The notes under the pieces are model-generated. The model saw nothing but the letters and a program-made list of their open reading frames with translations, did not search any database and was not told the origin of the DNA. A DNA stretch of 41,998 nucleotides, from the NCBI GenBank assembly GCA_014801585.1, contig JAAVDX010000026.1, forward strand, positions 1-41,998, written 5' to 3'. Made by a program: the position numbers and the translations under genes. Every line of letters starts with the position of its first letter. Position 1 is the first letter of the stretch. This DNA is from Bacteroides sp. (lineage in GTDB: Bacteria > Bacteroidota > Bacteroidia > Bacteroidales > Muribaculaceae). Shown piece after piece: positions 1-7,817 of this stretch.

Positions 1-805
1 AGAGATCCTGATTGAGCCATTCGTCGCCGAGCACCGCTTTCACGATTGCATAGTATTGGAGAGCCTCTTCGGAGGTGCGTACGCCTCCGGCGGCCTTGAA
101 ACCTACCTTACGGCCGGTCAGCTGATAATATTCCTTGATGCACTGACACATTACCCATGCGGCTTCCAGAGAGGCTCCGGGATAGATTTTGCCGGTCGAG
201 GTCTTGATGAAGTCAGCTTCGGAATACATTGCGAGGATAGATGCGCGTTTGATGTTTTCGGCCGTCTTAAGGCATCCGGTCTCAAGAATAACTTTAAGGC
301 GTGCGTCGCGAGCGGTGTGTTTGAGTTCGATAATTTCGTCGGTAAGGCTCTCGAAATCACCGTCGAGGAACTGGCCGACATTCATAACGATATCAACCTC
401 GTTGGCACCGCCGGCACAAGCCAGCGCTACGTCGGCAACCTTTACGGCCTGGAAAGTCTGGCTTGAGGGGAAACCTCCGGCGACAACGGCGATATCGACC
501 CCGGGGACGTCGAGATGGGTCTTTACGACCTCAGCGAAATTGGAGTAGACGCAGATAGCGGCCACATTTTTAAACTGGGGATAATCGTTGTCGAAATCGT
601 TGACACGTTGAGTGAACCGGGCGACACTGCTGTCGGAATCCTCAGTAGAGAGGGTGGTCAGATCGATTGAGCTGAAGAGCAGTTGCCACACTTCCGGAGA
701 AGCGTATTCATGGGCTTTCTCCACAATTTTTTTCACTTCTGCCGCTACGGCGGCATCATCGCTGAGCACTTTGCTGGCAGCGAGCGCTTCCTGGTATTTG
801 TCCAT
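1..805 (-). CDS. deoC: Deoxyribose-phosphate aldolase DeoC, C-terminus cut by window edge
   Basis: This gene encodes the cytoplasmic class I aldolase that splits 2-deoxyribose 5-phosphate into glyceraldehyde 3-phosphate and acetaldehyde during deoxynucleoside breakdown. Reading left from the ATG at 805, 268 codons are open to the window edge, so the C-terminus is missing. Visible family motifs are GANEVDIVMNVG, with Asp138 matching the catalytic aspartate, DFIKTSTGK, with Lys201 as the Schiff-base lysine, and GFKAAGGVR, with Lys237 as the second conserved lysine. It seems to be a single transcription unit: a Bacteroidota-type promoter lies at 883-914, and the preceding ruvC transcript appears to end at a hairpin near 990-1028. 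The identification is secure; only the missing end is uncertain. Confidence 0.95.
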   Translation of the reverse strand, partial: MDKYQEALAASKVLSDDAAVAAEVKKIVEKAHEYASPEVWQLLFSSIDLTTLSTEDSDSSVARFTQRVNDFDNDYPQFKNVAAICVYSNFAEVVKTHLDVPGVDIAVVAGGFPSSQTFQAVKVADVALACAGGANEVDIVMNVGQFLDGDFESLTDEIIELKHTARDARLKVILETGCLKTAENIKRASILAMYSEADFIKTSTGKIYPGASLEAAWVMCQCIKEYYQLTGRKVGFKAAGGVRTSEEALQYYAIVKAVLGDEWLNQDL

Positions 806-882
806 TATCTGAGTATATAATATTTGTTACTACATTATAACAATCAGAGCCGATAGAAAGAGTATACTCCAACTGCATTATA

Positions 883-914
883 CAAAATTATTTCAAACTT
901 TTGACAATACCAAA
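883..914 (-). promoter_or_regulatory. Promoter for deoC (Bacteroidota -33/-7 type)
   Basis: On the minus strand TTTG (911-914) is followed after exactly 20 bases by TAATTTTG (883-890). This matches the Bacteroidetes primary sigma consensus TTTG-N19/20-TAnnTTTG. Transcription would start near 876, giving a leader of about 70 bases before the deoC ATG at 805. Confidence 0.7.
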
Positions 915-987
915 AATTTACAATTGTTTTTTCTTTTCCTCCCCAATATTCTATTTTTTTCCAACTCCAAGGCCTCTCACACCTCAA

Positions 988-1028
988 ATAAAAAAGTAGA
1001 GCCTGCATTGAGTGTAATGCTCTACTTT
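988..1028 (-). terminator. Intrinsic terminator ending the ruvC-side transcript
   Basis: A 10-bp perfect inverted repeat (AAAGTAGAGC at 993-1002, GCTCTACTTT at 1019-1028) encloses a 16-base loop. The loop could form a smaller inner pairing, GCATT with AATGC. On the minus strand the right arm runs into a T-rich stretch, as expected for a rho-independent terminator. It would end transcription arriving from ruvC, before the deoC promoter. Confidence 0.7.
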
Positions 1029-1050
1029 GATATTGGTTATTTTGGTTAAG

Positions 1051-1115
1051 TAGCTATATGGGCTTCTTTCGGTAGAGGGGGATATTCTATCGTTCGACGT
1101 GGGAAGCCCATGCTA
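1051..1115. repeat. Long-range inverted repeat (hairpin) in ruvC-deoC spacer
   Basis: ATGGGCTTC at 1058-1066 is the exact reverse complement of GAAGCCCAT at 1103-1111. TAGC (1051-1054) and GCTA (1112-1115) extend the stem after a three-base bulge. An inner GGTAGA/TCTATC pairing is possible. No T-run follows on either strand, so it is not an obvious terminator. It is one of a series of hairpins between the ruvC stop and the terminator at 988-1028. Confidence 0.5.
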
Positions 1116-1150
1116 ACGCAGGGCTCCATAAATATATGTAATACTATTTT

Positions 1151-1200
1151 ATTAGACCCGCACCAATCAACGCTATCGCGTTGATTGATACGGGCCTAAT
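1151..1200 (-). ncRNA. 23-bp RNA hairpin with GATA loop, minus-strand specific
   Basis: The two 23-base arms (1151-1173 and 1178-1200) differ from perfect complementarity at three positions. As plus-strand RNA these would be A-C mismatches. As minus-strand RNA all three become G-U pairs, giving an unbroken 23-bp stem closed by the loop GATA. The structure therefore appears to be kept as RNA read in the ruvC-to-deoC direction. No protein frame covers it. It may be part of a structured ruvC 3' UTR or a separate small RNA; I do not recognise the family. Confidence 0.45.
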
Positions 1201-1205
1201 GTAAA

Positions 1206-1223
1206 GCCCCGCTACGCGGGGGC
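1206..1223. repeat. GC-rich hairpin beside the tandem repeats
   Basis: GCCCCGC (1206-1212), loop TAC and GCGGGGGC (1216-1223) pair with one bulged G. It sits between the 23-bp hairpin and the tandem array, and contrasts strongly with the AT-rich flanks. Confidence 0.5.
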
Positions 1224-1433
1224 ATCCCCACAAAGCTTCGCTATATGGGGATAGATACATAAAGTTTCGGGGGCAGCTGCTCAAAGCTTCGCTATGCGGG
1301 GATAGACGCATAAAGTTTCGGGGGGCAGCTGCTCAAAGCTTCGCTATGCGGGGATAGATCCATAAAGTTTCGGGGGGGGGGCAGCTGCTCAAAGCTTCGC
1401 TATGCGGGGATAGACGCATAAAGTTTCGGGGGG
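1223..1433. repeat. Tandem repeat array, about four units of 50-56 bp
   Basis: Units share a core that reads AAAGCTTCGCTAT, then GGGGATAGA, then CATAAAGTTTCGGGG. Three similar units start at 1273, 1325 and 1381, each opening with the palindrome GCAGCTGC. A more diverged unit occupies about 1223-1272. Unit length changes mainly through G-run length, with ten consecutive G at 1372-1381. Inside units TATGCG can pair with CGCATA. The array ends only a few bases past the ruvC stop codon, so it would be transcribed as its 3' UTR. Nothing here encodes a protein. Confidence 0.85.
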
Positions 1434-1437
1434 AGGG

Positions 1438-2031
1438 TTAGTTTTTCTTGTTGCGGCGGGGAGCGAGGCGGTCGGGATTCTGTGCGATGAATTTGGCCCA
1501 TGAGGAGGGACCTTTGGCTATGGCGGGTTTGCCGGTTTCGTAGAAGTGGGTTAGGGCGGCTGCGAGGGCGTCGGTTGCGTCGAGGAGTGCGGGCATCTTC
1601 TCGTCGGGGATGTGGAGGATGTGTTTGAGCATTGTGGCGACCTGCTCTTTGGAGGCGGAGCCTCTGCCGGTGACGGATTGCTTGATGCTGAGAGGTGCGT
1701 ATTCGGCAATTGGAATGTCGCGGGCGAGGACGGCGGCCATGGCTACTCCCTGGGCTCTGCCGAGTTTTAACATCGATTGGACGTTCTTTCCGAAGAAGGG
1801 GGCTTCGATGGCGAGTTCGTCGGGGAGGTATTGATCGACGAGTCCGGTGACACGTTCGAAGATTCGGCGCAGGCGGAGATAGTGGCTGTCGAACTTTGAA
1901 AGTTTGATGACACCCATCACCACTAACTCGGGAGTTTTACCGTTGACACCGAGTATGCCGTAGCCCATGACGTTGGTGCCGGGGTCGATTCCCATTATGA
2001 CGCGCTCATATTTCTGTACTTCAGGGTTCAT
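1438..2031 (-). CDS. ruvC: Holliday junction resolvase RuvC
   Basis: RuvC is the endonuclease that cuts Holliday junctions symmetrically, together with the RuvAB branch-migration motor. The 197-residue length is slightly above the usual 160-190. All four metal-binding acidic residues of the RNase H-like fold can be placed: Asp16 in [13 protein letters not shown], Glu76 in [11 protein letters not shown], and Asp151 and Asp154 in DATDALAAA. The chosen ATG gives about nine residues before the first strand, and the C-terminal tail is basic. DUF4286 lies upstream on the same strand, a pairing I recall from Bacteroides genomes. Downstream of the stop come the tandem repeats and hairpins, which probably form an unusually long 3' UTR. 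Confidence 0.96.
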   Translation of the reverse strand: MNPEVQKYERVIMGIDPGTNVMGYGILGVNGKTPELVVMGVIKLSKFDSHYLRLRRIFERVTGLVDQYLPDELAIEAPFFGKNVQSMLKLGRAQGVAMAAVLARDIPIAEYAPLSIKQSVTGRGSASKEQVATMLKHILHIPDEKMPALLDATDALAAALTHFYETGKPAIAKGPSSWAKFIAQNPDRLAPRRNKKN

Positions 2032-2108
2032 CTTACGAATTATTCGATTCTCAGAGGGTTGGAGGGAGTGGATTTTAATAATTTTTGGAGAGATAACAGG
2101 TGTAATAA

Positions 2109-2438
2109 TCAGAGATCTACGACCTCGAGGATAGTGGCGAACATTAATCCGTGTTCGGGTCCGAATTTAGAGGTAAACTGACCTCCTACGGGCATGAGTG
2201 CCGTTTCGGCCCATTTTTTCGCGTCTTCAATGGAGTTGAACTCCACCTGGAAGGCAAAGGAGGCAGCCTGGGCGGCAAATTCGGGATCGCCGGGCACTTC
2301 GGTCACGAGAGTGAGTCGGGGGGCCTTTGCGGGCAATGAATCGTTGACTAACGCCGGGAGGGCGTGGCTGCGCATCCAAGTCAGAAAGTTTTCTTTTTCT
2401 GACTGTTCTACCATAAAAGTTGTGTTGTAAATATACAT
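2109..2438 (-). CDS. DUF4286 family protein
   Basis: This is a small protein of 109 residues with no known function. I chose the internal ATG at 2438 because the product then begins [12 protein letters not shown] and continues with [14 protein letters not shown], the typical opening of DUF4286 proteins in Bacteroidales. The frame is open for 46 more codons upstream, but that extension looks non-coding, and a good promoter (-7 at 2525-2532) lies inside it. There is no signal peptide or membrane segment, so the protein is probably cytoplasmic. A 77-base gap separates it from ruvC on the same strand, and the two are probably cotranscribed. The ruvC link suggests, but does not show, a role around DNA repair. 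Confidence 0.8.
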   Translation of the reverse strand: MYIYNTTFMVEQSEKENFLTWMRSHALPALVNDSLPAKAPRLTLVTEVPGDPEFAAQAASFAFQVEFNSIEDAKKWAETALMPVGGQFTSKFGPEHGLMFATILEVVDL

Positions 2439-2524
2439 ATATTTAAAAAGTAATAAGTTGTAAGTAATAAGGAGGTGAGGAGGCAATGCATCCGGAGATT
2501 CGGGGCTTGAGGGACTCCTCTTTG

Positions 2525-2556
2525 CAAATATAATCAATTTATGGATCTTTTCCAAG
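2525..2556 (-). promoter_or_regulatory. Probable promoter of the DUF4286-ruvC unit
   Basis: The minus strand carries TATATTTG (2525-2532), matching the -7 consensus TAnnTTTG. CTTG (2553-2556), one base off TTTG, lies 20 bases upstream. Transcription would start near 2518, about 80 bases before the DUF4286 ATG at 2438. Confidence 0.5.
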
Positions 2557-2576
2557 GGATCGTCGGGATCAAGCAC

Positions 2577-2824
2577 AAAACCCTGTTAAAATTGATTACA
2601 CAAGTCAATTGCGGATGGCACGGTTGGAGTATGTATAATTTCTCTGAGACTTAAAAAATTTTAATCTCACGCAGAGGTGCAGAGGGCTCGCTGAGGCTTA
2701 ACAGGCAGTAGGCTGACGCATACAATGACGCAAAGGGCGCTGAGGCGCTACGCTTCGCTCGCGGTCCAATAGTGTCGTCTTCGGGGATTTACAGGGTTCT
2801 GAGTGGGAGGAGGGGTAAGGGCAT
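2577..2824. other. Intergenic spacer with degenerate direct repeats
   Basis: No convincing gene is present. Between about 2665 and 2775 the sequence repeats a loose motif (CACGCAGAGGTGCAGAGG, then GACGCAAAGGGCGCTGAGG) followed by GCTACGCTTCGCTCGCGG, which resembles degenerate intergenic repeats. The short open frame at 2698-2880 has no family resemblance. Confidence 0.4.
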
Positions 2825-2856
2825 AAAAAAACGGCATGTTTATCACAAACACACCG
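2825..2856 (-). terminator. Intrinsic terminator downstream of tRNA-Thr
   Basis: On the minus strand CGGTGTGTTT (2856-2847) pairs with AAACATGCCG (2841-2832), using two G-U pairs, around the loop GTGAT. Seven T residues follow (2831-2825). It lies about 125 bases past the tRNA-Thr 3' end and would terminate that transcript. Confidence 0.75.
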
Positions 2857-2980
2857 CCAAAACAAAATTATGAAAAACATTCAACGCTTTTTACTTCGTA
2901 GCTTGCGCTACGATCTTTTATCCTATTGTTCTTTCAGTCATGTTGTCCGTGCTCTTCACAGAGGAGGAACTTCTTTAGAG

Positions 2981-3054
2981 AGCCTCTTGTCGGATTCGAA
3001 CCAACGACCCCGAGATTACAAATCACGTGCTCTGGCCAACTGAGCTAAAGAGGC
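2981..3054 (-). tRNA. tRNA-Thr (anticodon TGT)
   Basis: Read on the minus strand, a complete cloverleaf is present. It has acceptor GCCTCTT/AAGAGGC, D-stem GCTC/GAGC, anticodon loop TTTGTAA with anticodon TGT, and T-arm GTTGG-TTCGAAT-CCGAC with one G-U pair. The base after the acceptor stem is T, and CCA is not encoded. The anticodon stem (CGTGA/TCTCG) has one U-U mismatch at its middle pair. A promoter lies about 100 bases upstream and a terminator about 125 bases downstream. Confidence 0.95.
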
Positions 3055-3158
3055 AGGCGGGTAAGCTTACTGTATCGCGCCGCTACGACCTGATACCCTT
3101 GCTTCGATCAAGATCTGGGGGATTCTCAGGGAGCATGCCGTGCAGGACTCACCCGATG

Positions 3159-3189
3159 CAAAGTTACGACTTTTTTTGAAACTGACAAA
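3159..3189 (-). promoter_or_regulatory. Promoter for tRNA-Thr
   Basis: The minus strand has TTTG (3186-3189), 19 bases, then TAACTTTG (3159-3166), a full match to the Bacteroidota promoter consensus. The start would be near 3152, giving a leader of almost 100 bases before the tRNA. The imperfect A/T-rich hairpin that may end rnr transcription (about 3182-3210) overlaps it. Confidence 0.65.
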
Positions 3190-3216
3190 ATTTTTCGTCA
3201 ATTTTTTCAGAAAAAA

Positions 3217-5475
3217 TCATGATTTTTTGTTGCGGGAGCGTTTTTGGCGCTCTTTTCGGGGGGTATTTCGTCCGTGACTGCGATTTTTCTCGCGCAACGG
3301 TTTGTTGGGATTGCCTTCATCGGTGATGAGAGCGAAGTCGAGTTGTTTGCGGTCGAGGTCGGCGCGGGCAACCTGCACTTTCACGCGGTCGCCGAGAGTA
3401 TACTTATTATGATGAGCGCGCCCGATCAGACAGAAATTCTTTTCATCGAGTTCGTAGAAATCATCGTCGAGATCGCGCACCGGGACGAGACCCTCACACA
3501 TGTTTTCGTCGAGTTCGACATAGAATCCCCATTCAGTCACACCGGAGATTACTCCGGAATAGATCTCCCCCATCTTACCTTGCATGAATTCGACCTGTTT
3601 GTAACGGATTGATGCACGTTCGGCATTGGAGGCGAGCTGTTCCATGTCGGAGGAGTGGCGACACTGGTCTTCGAGTTTAAGCTTATCAGCCGATCGACCG
3701 CCATCGGCATATTTCGCCAGAAGGCGATGCACCATCATGTCGGGGTAGCGGCGGATGGGAGATGTGAAATGGGTATAGTAGTCGAGGGCGAGACCGTAGT
3801 GGCCTACGTTGTCGGTAGTGTAGACGGCCTTTGCCATGGAGCGGATTGCGAGAATCGAAAGCATGTTTTCTTCCCCTTTCCCTTTGACATCTTTCAGTAG
3901 ACGGTTGAGACCCTTATTGACCTCTTTGGCTCTCCCCTCGGGATTGATCTTATAGCCGAATCGGGCAGCGATGTTGGCAAAATTGGTGATCTTCTCGGGA
4001 TCGGGATTATCGTGGACACGATAGACAAAATTTTTGGGTTTCTTACCGCCGACAGCCTTACCGATAGACTCCGCTACGGTAAGATTGGCGAGCAACATGA
4101 ACTCCTCGATGAGTTTGTTGGCATCTTTGGATTCTTTGAAGTAGACGCTGATGGGACGACCGTCCTTATCGATTTCGAATCTTACTTCAGCGCGGTCGAA
4201 CTCCAGCGCACCGGCATCGTAGCGACGGCGGCGAAGCTGCTTGGCGAGAGAGTCGAGAGTCTGAATCTCGCGTACGAAATCGCCTTCACCTGTCTCGATT
4301 ACCTGCTGAGCCTCTTCGTAGGTGAAGCGGCGGTCGGATTTAATCACGGTTCGACCGATTCGATAGTTGATGACATTGGCTTTTGAATCGAGTTCGAAGA
4401 TTGCGGAGAAGGTAAGTTTTTCTTCGTTGGGACGAAGGGAGCAGATACCATTGGACAGCCGCTCAGGGAGCATCGGAATCGTGCGATCGACGAGGTAGAC
4501 ACTCGTAGCTCGTTCGCGGGCTTCTTTATCGATTGTAGAATTGGGGGTGACGTAATGGGTAACATCAGCGATATGCACGCCTACCTCCCAGTTGCCATTG
4601 GCAAGCTGGCGGATTGAGAGGGCGTCGTCGAAGTCTTTGGCGTCGCGGGGATCGATGGTGAAGGTCGTCACGTTGCGGAAATCTTCACGCTTGGCGACTT
4701 CCGCTTTCGTAATTCCGGCATCTATCTTTTCGGCTGCCTTTTCGACATTCTCGGGATATTTATAGGGGAGACCGAATTCGGCGAGGATGGCGTGCATCTC
4801 GGCCGTGTTCTCCCCTTTTTTGCCAAGGATATCTACGATTTCTCCGCGGGGGTTCATTTGGTCGTCGGTCCATTGAGTAATGCGAGCGATGACCTTATCA
4901 CCGGACTTACCGCCACGGAGCTGCTTGCGGGGAATGACAATATCGGCGGCAAGGAATTTGGAATCAGTGACTACGGAGGCGTAGTTTTTTTCGACGTTAA
5001 GCGTACCGATGAATACCTGATCTTTCGTCTCGAGAATCTCAAGCACTTTTGCTTCGGGATCCTTGCCGGGACGAGTGGCAGATACTTCCACACGCACGCG
5101 GTCGCCATTGAGGGCGTGCATGGAATTACGTTCGGCCACCATGATCTGTTCGTCGTCGATCATGACGGCGTTCTTACCGTTGGAGCGGCGCACGAAGATA
5201 CCTTCGCTCTCCACTTTCGGTTTGGATTTAATACGGTATTTACCCAGGCTGACTTCCATGACGAGATCGGCGGCCACAAGGTCGTCGAGCATGTTGATGA
5301 CATCGTTGCGCTGAGCCGGGGAGGCGGTGTCAATTCCGAACGCCACCTGCTTATAATTGAACGACTGATTTTTGTTAGCCGTAAGAAAATCGAGTACACG
5401 CTGCTGGAGTTCTGCTCGCTTGAGACGCAATCCCTGCGTCCGGGGCTTATGCTGTTTTTTATCTTGTTGCTTCAT
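3217..5475 (-). CDS. rnr: Ribonuclease R (RNB family 3'-5' exoribonuclease)
   Basis: RNase R is a processive, cytoplasmic 3'-5' exoribonuclease that degrades structured RNA and takes part in rRNA quality control. The 752-residue length is typical. An N-terminal winged-helix region (about 20-85) precedes cold-shock/OB domains (about 90-220). The catalytic RNB domain (about 265-600) opens with TIDPRDAKDFDDALS, whose Asp275, Asp281, Asp283 and Asp284 match the metal-binding aspartates. An S1 domain (about 635-720, GVISGVTEWGFYVEL) follows, and the tail is rich in Arg and Lys. The ATG at 5475 gives a lysine-rich start normal for the family. It stands between uvrC and tRNA-Thr on the same strand, with gaps of about 140 and 160 bases. 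Confidence 0.96.
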   Translation of the reverse strand: MKQQDKKQHKPRTQGLRLKRAELQQRVLDFLTANKNQSFNYKQVAFGIDTASPAQRNDVINMLDDLVAADLVMEVSLGKYRIKSKPKVESEGIFVRRSNGKNAVMIDDEQIMVAERNSMHALNGDRVRVEVSATRPGKDPEAKVLEILETKDQVFIGTLNVEKNYASVVTDSKFLAADIVIPRKQLRGGKSGDKVIARITQWTDDQMNPRGEIVDILGKKGENTAEMHAILAEFGLPYKYPENVEKAAEKIDAGITKAEVAKREDFRNVTTFTIDPRDAKDFDDALSIRQLANGNWEVGVHIADVTHYVTPNSTIDKEARERATSVYLVDRTIPMLPERLSNGICSLRPNEEKLTFSAIFELDSKANVINYRIGRTVIKSDRRFTYEEAQQVIETGEGDFVREIQTLDSLAKQLRRRRYDAGALEFDRAEVRFEIDKDGRPISVYFKESKDANKLIEEFMLLANLTVAESIGKAVGGKKPKNFVYRVHDNPDPEKITNFANIAARFGYKINPEGRAKEVNKGLNRLLKDVKGKGEENMLSILAIRSMAKAVYTTDNVGHYGLALDYYTHFTSPIRRYPDMMVHRLLAKYADGGRSADKLKLEDQCRHSSDMEQLASNAERASIRYKQVEFMQGKMGEIYSGVISGVTEWGFYVELDENMCEGLVPVRDLDDDFYELDEKNFCLIGRAHHNKYTLGDRVKVQVARADLDRKQLDFALITDEGNPNKPLREKNRSHGRNTPRKERQKRSRNKKS

Positions 5476-5616
5476 ATCTGAATTGAAATTTTGGATTGAT
5501 GAAGTTGGGATAACTTCAGTCGGGGGTTATTCTTGAGTTATTTTGGGTTATTCACGTATTTTATACTTCTATAACGCTTATATTCAAGCATGGTTCAGGG
5601 GTCAGGGCCACTCCTT

Positions 5617-7539
5617 TTATTGCCCGGAGGGCTGAGGGTGGAAGTGGGAGAATACGATATTTCCCTTTGCCTTTCCAATAACATCTTGAATCTCTGACAG
5701 TTCGGCTTCTTTTACACGTTTTAGACTCTTGAAATGCTTCATAAGGAGAGTCTGGCTGGCCGGACCGATGCCTTTTATGGAATCGAGTTCGGAGGCTATC
5801 TGTCCTTTTGAGCGGCGGTCGCGATGATGGGTGATACCGAAGCGGTGGGCTTCGTCGCGCAGATGCTGGATGACTCTCAGCGATGGAGACTTCTTATCGA
5901 TATAGAGCGGGAGAGAATCGCCGGGGAAATAGATTTCCTCGAGTCGCTTGGCGATACCTACGAGAGCCACCTCTCCCCTAATTCCCATCTCGTCGAAAGC
6001 CTCTACGGCAGCTGACAGCTGACCTTTGCCACCGTCGACCACTACCAGTTGCGGGAGCGGTTCGCCTTCGGCCATCATGCGGGTGTAGCGCCGATGAAGG
6101 ACCTCCTTCATTGATGCGAAATCGTCGGGGCCTTCCACGGTCTTGATGTTGAAATGGCGGTAGTCGCGCCGGGCGGGTTTGCCGTCGCGGAATACGACGC
6201 AGCTGGCCACAGGATTCGTGCCTTGGATGTTCGAGTTATCGAAACATTCTATGTGGCGCGGGAATGAGCTCAGACGGAAGTCGGACTTCATCTGCTCCAT
6301 GAGTCGCTGCACACCCTTTTCGGGGTCGAGAGCGGCGATCTGCTTCTCCTTGTCGGCCATATACTGGGCGGCGTTTTTCATGCCTACGTCGAGAATTTTC
6401 TTCTTGTCGCCACGCTGAGGAATGACAAAATTGACCCCTTTAAAATCCACATCAGGCATGAAGGGGACAATGACTTCGGAGAACTCCCGATCGAAGCGTT
6501 CGCGGATCTCACTTATGGCCATTGAAAGAATCTCCTCCTTACTCTCGGCAAGGCGTCGACGGAACTCCAGATTCATGCTCTGCACTACCGCTCCCCTATG
6601 GAGATGCATAAAGCAGACGTAGGCCGAGCCGACATTCTCCACGTAGGCGAACATATCTACATCGCCCTCCTCCGTGCGGGCGATGACGGACTTCGCATTA
6701 TAGCGCATCACGGCTTCATACTTCTCTTTGACCACCTGTGCTTCCTCGAATTTCCATTCCTCGCTGAGACGATTCATCTCATCTTTGAGATGGCGTTCGA
6801 GCACGACGGTCTCTCCGGAAAGTATCTGTCGGACCTGTGACATTATCTTTGCGTAATCCTCCTGATTCATGAGACCGCGGCACATTCCGCCACACTTCTT
6901 GATGTGATAATCGAGACAGAGGCGGAACTTATTGCGGGCGATACTTTTTTCTTCGAGATAATGTCGGCAGGAACGGATGGGATAGAGATCACGAATGAGC
7001 TGAAGCACAATCTTTGCTGACTGCTGATTCGAGTAAGGGCCGTAGTATTTACCCGCCTCCCCTTTTGTGCGAGTCATAAACACGCGCGGGAAGGGCTCTT
7101 TGGTGACGACGATCCATGGATAAGATTTATCATCTTTCAGCAGCACATTGTAGCGCGGCTGATACTCCTTGATCATGGCATTCTCCAGATGGAGGGCATC
7201 CTCTTCGGAGGCAACTACGATGAAGCGGATATCGACGATATTTCTGACGAGAAGATTTGTGCGTACAGAGTCGTGGATACGGTTGAAATATGATGACACA
7301 CGGCGTTTCAATCGTTTTGCTTTTCCGACGTAGATAACCTGGCCGTTGCGATCAATGTGCATATAGACACCGGGGGATTCAGGCAGGCCGAGAATCTTCT
7401 TACGCAAGGATTCGCCGGGACGGTTATGGCGGAGATCATCGGGTGTGCGGTCAAGGGCGGTCTCGATTCTGAGACCACCGGATTCGTCGATTTCCCGACC
7501 GAAGCCAGCAAGTATTTCTTTCTGATCTATGGTTGCCAT
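5617..7539 (-). CDS. uvrC: UvrABC system protein C
   Basis: UvrC is the subunit of the UvrABC nucleotide excision repair nuclease that makes the incisions on both sides of a DNA lesion. Domains run in the normal order. The GIY-YIG nuclease spans about 51-130 (LPESPGVYMHI, then VIYVGKAKRLKRRVSSYF). A UvrB-binding UVR motif lies near 255-290. The RNase H-like endonuclease carries HIECFDNSNIQG, LVVVDGGKGQL and HRFGITHHRDRRSK. Tandem helix-hairpin-helix motifs end the protein (IKGIGPASQTLLMKHF). The start at 7539 leaves about 45 residues before the GIY-YIG domain, longer than usual; GGGAG about 12 bases upstream supports it, and I see no in-frame ATG between it and the domain. The 640-residue length is otherwise typical. 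Confidence 0.95.
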   Translation of the reverse strand: MATIDQKEILAGFGREIDESGGLRIETALDRTPDDLRHNRPGESLRKKILGLPESPGVYMHIDRNGQVIYVGKAKRLKRRVSSYFNRIHDSVRTNLLVRNIVDIRFIVVASEEDALHLENAMIKEYQPRYNVLLKDDKSYPWIVVTKEPFPRVFMTRTKGEAGKYYGPYSNQQSAKIVLQLIRDLYPIRSCRHYLEEKSIARNKFRLCLDYHIKKCGGMCRGLMNQEDYAKIMSQVRQILSGETVVLERHLKDEMNRLSEEWKFEEAQVVKEKYEAVMRYNAKSVIARTEEGDVDMFAYVENVGSAYVCFMHLHRGAVVQSMNLEFRRRLAESKEEILSMAISEIRERFDREFSEVIVPFMPDVDFKGVNFVIPQRGDKKKILDVGMKNAAQYMADKEKQIAALDPEKGVQRLMEQMKSDFRLSSFPRHIECFDNSNIQGTNPVASCVVFRDGKPARRDYRHFNIKTVEGPDDFASMKEVLHRRYTRMMAEGEPLPQLVVVDGGKGQLSAAVEAFDEMGIRGEVALVGIAKRLEEIYFPGDSLPLYIDKKSPSLRVIQHLRDEAHRFGITHHRDRRSKGQIASELDSIKGIGPASQTLLMKHFKSLKRVKEAELSEIQDVIGKAKGNIVFSHFHPQPSGQ

Positions 7540-7639
7540 AATATTTATTATCTCCCGATGCTACCGGAGAAAGTATAGATTTACGAAAACATGAATTGCG
7601 TTAAGGTAAGAACGTCCGGAGATGGCTTGAAATTATAAA

Positions 7640-7670
7640 ACAACCGTTAACTATTATCTACAACCGTTAA
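7640..7670. repeat. Pair of 11-bp direct repeats upstream of uvrC
   Basis: ACAACCGTTAA occurs at 7640-7650 and again at 7660-7670. The copies are exactly 20 bp apart, about two helical turns, and lie some 100 bases before the uvrC start. The arrangement resembles an operator, but no regulator is identified. Confidence 0.4.
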
Positions 7671-7740
7671 AAACCGTATCAAAATTTACATTATTGCGGG
7701 GCACCAACTTTGAGTATCCGCTATTGCGTGGGTATCATAA

Positions 7741-7775
7741 TTAAACAGGCCACGTCGAGGACGTGGCCTGTTTAA
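7741..7775. terminator. Perfect 16-bp hairpin between apt and uvrC
   Basis: TTAAACAGGCCACGTC (7741-7756) and its exact reverse complement (7760-7775) are separated by only GAG. It lies about 45 bases past the apt stop (minus strand) and probably ends that transcript. The T-run on the minus strand is weak. Confidence 0.7.
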
Positions 7776-7817
7776 CATCTTTTATACACACCGGTGTACG
7801 CCCGGCGTGTTGAGGAA

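Noticed and set aside
1223..1433. Possible CRISPR array
   Set aside because: The units are contiguous and nearly identical, with no unique spacers, and there are no cas genes nearby.
4792..5481. 229-codon plus-strand frame inside rnr
   Set aside because: It is antisense to the conserved RNase R N-terminal domains and has no family character.
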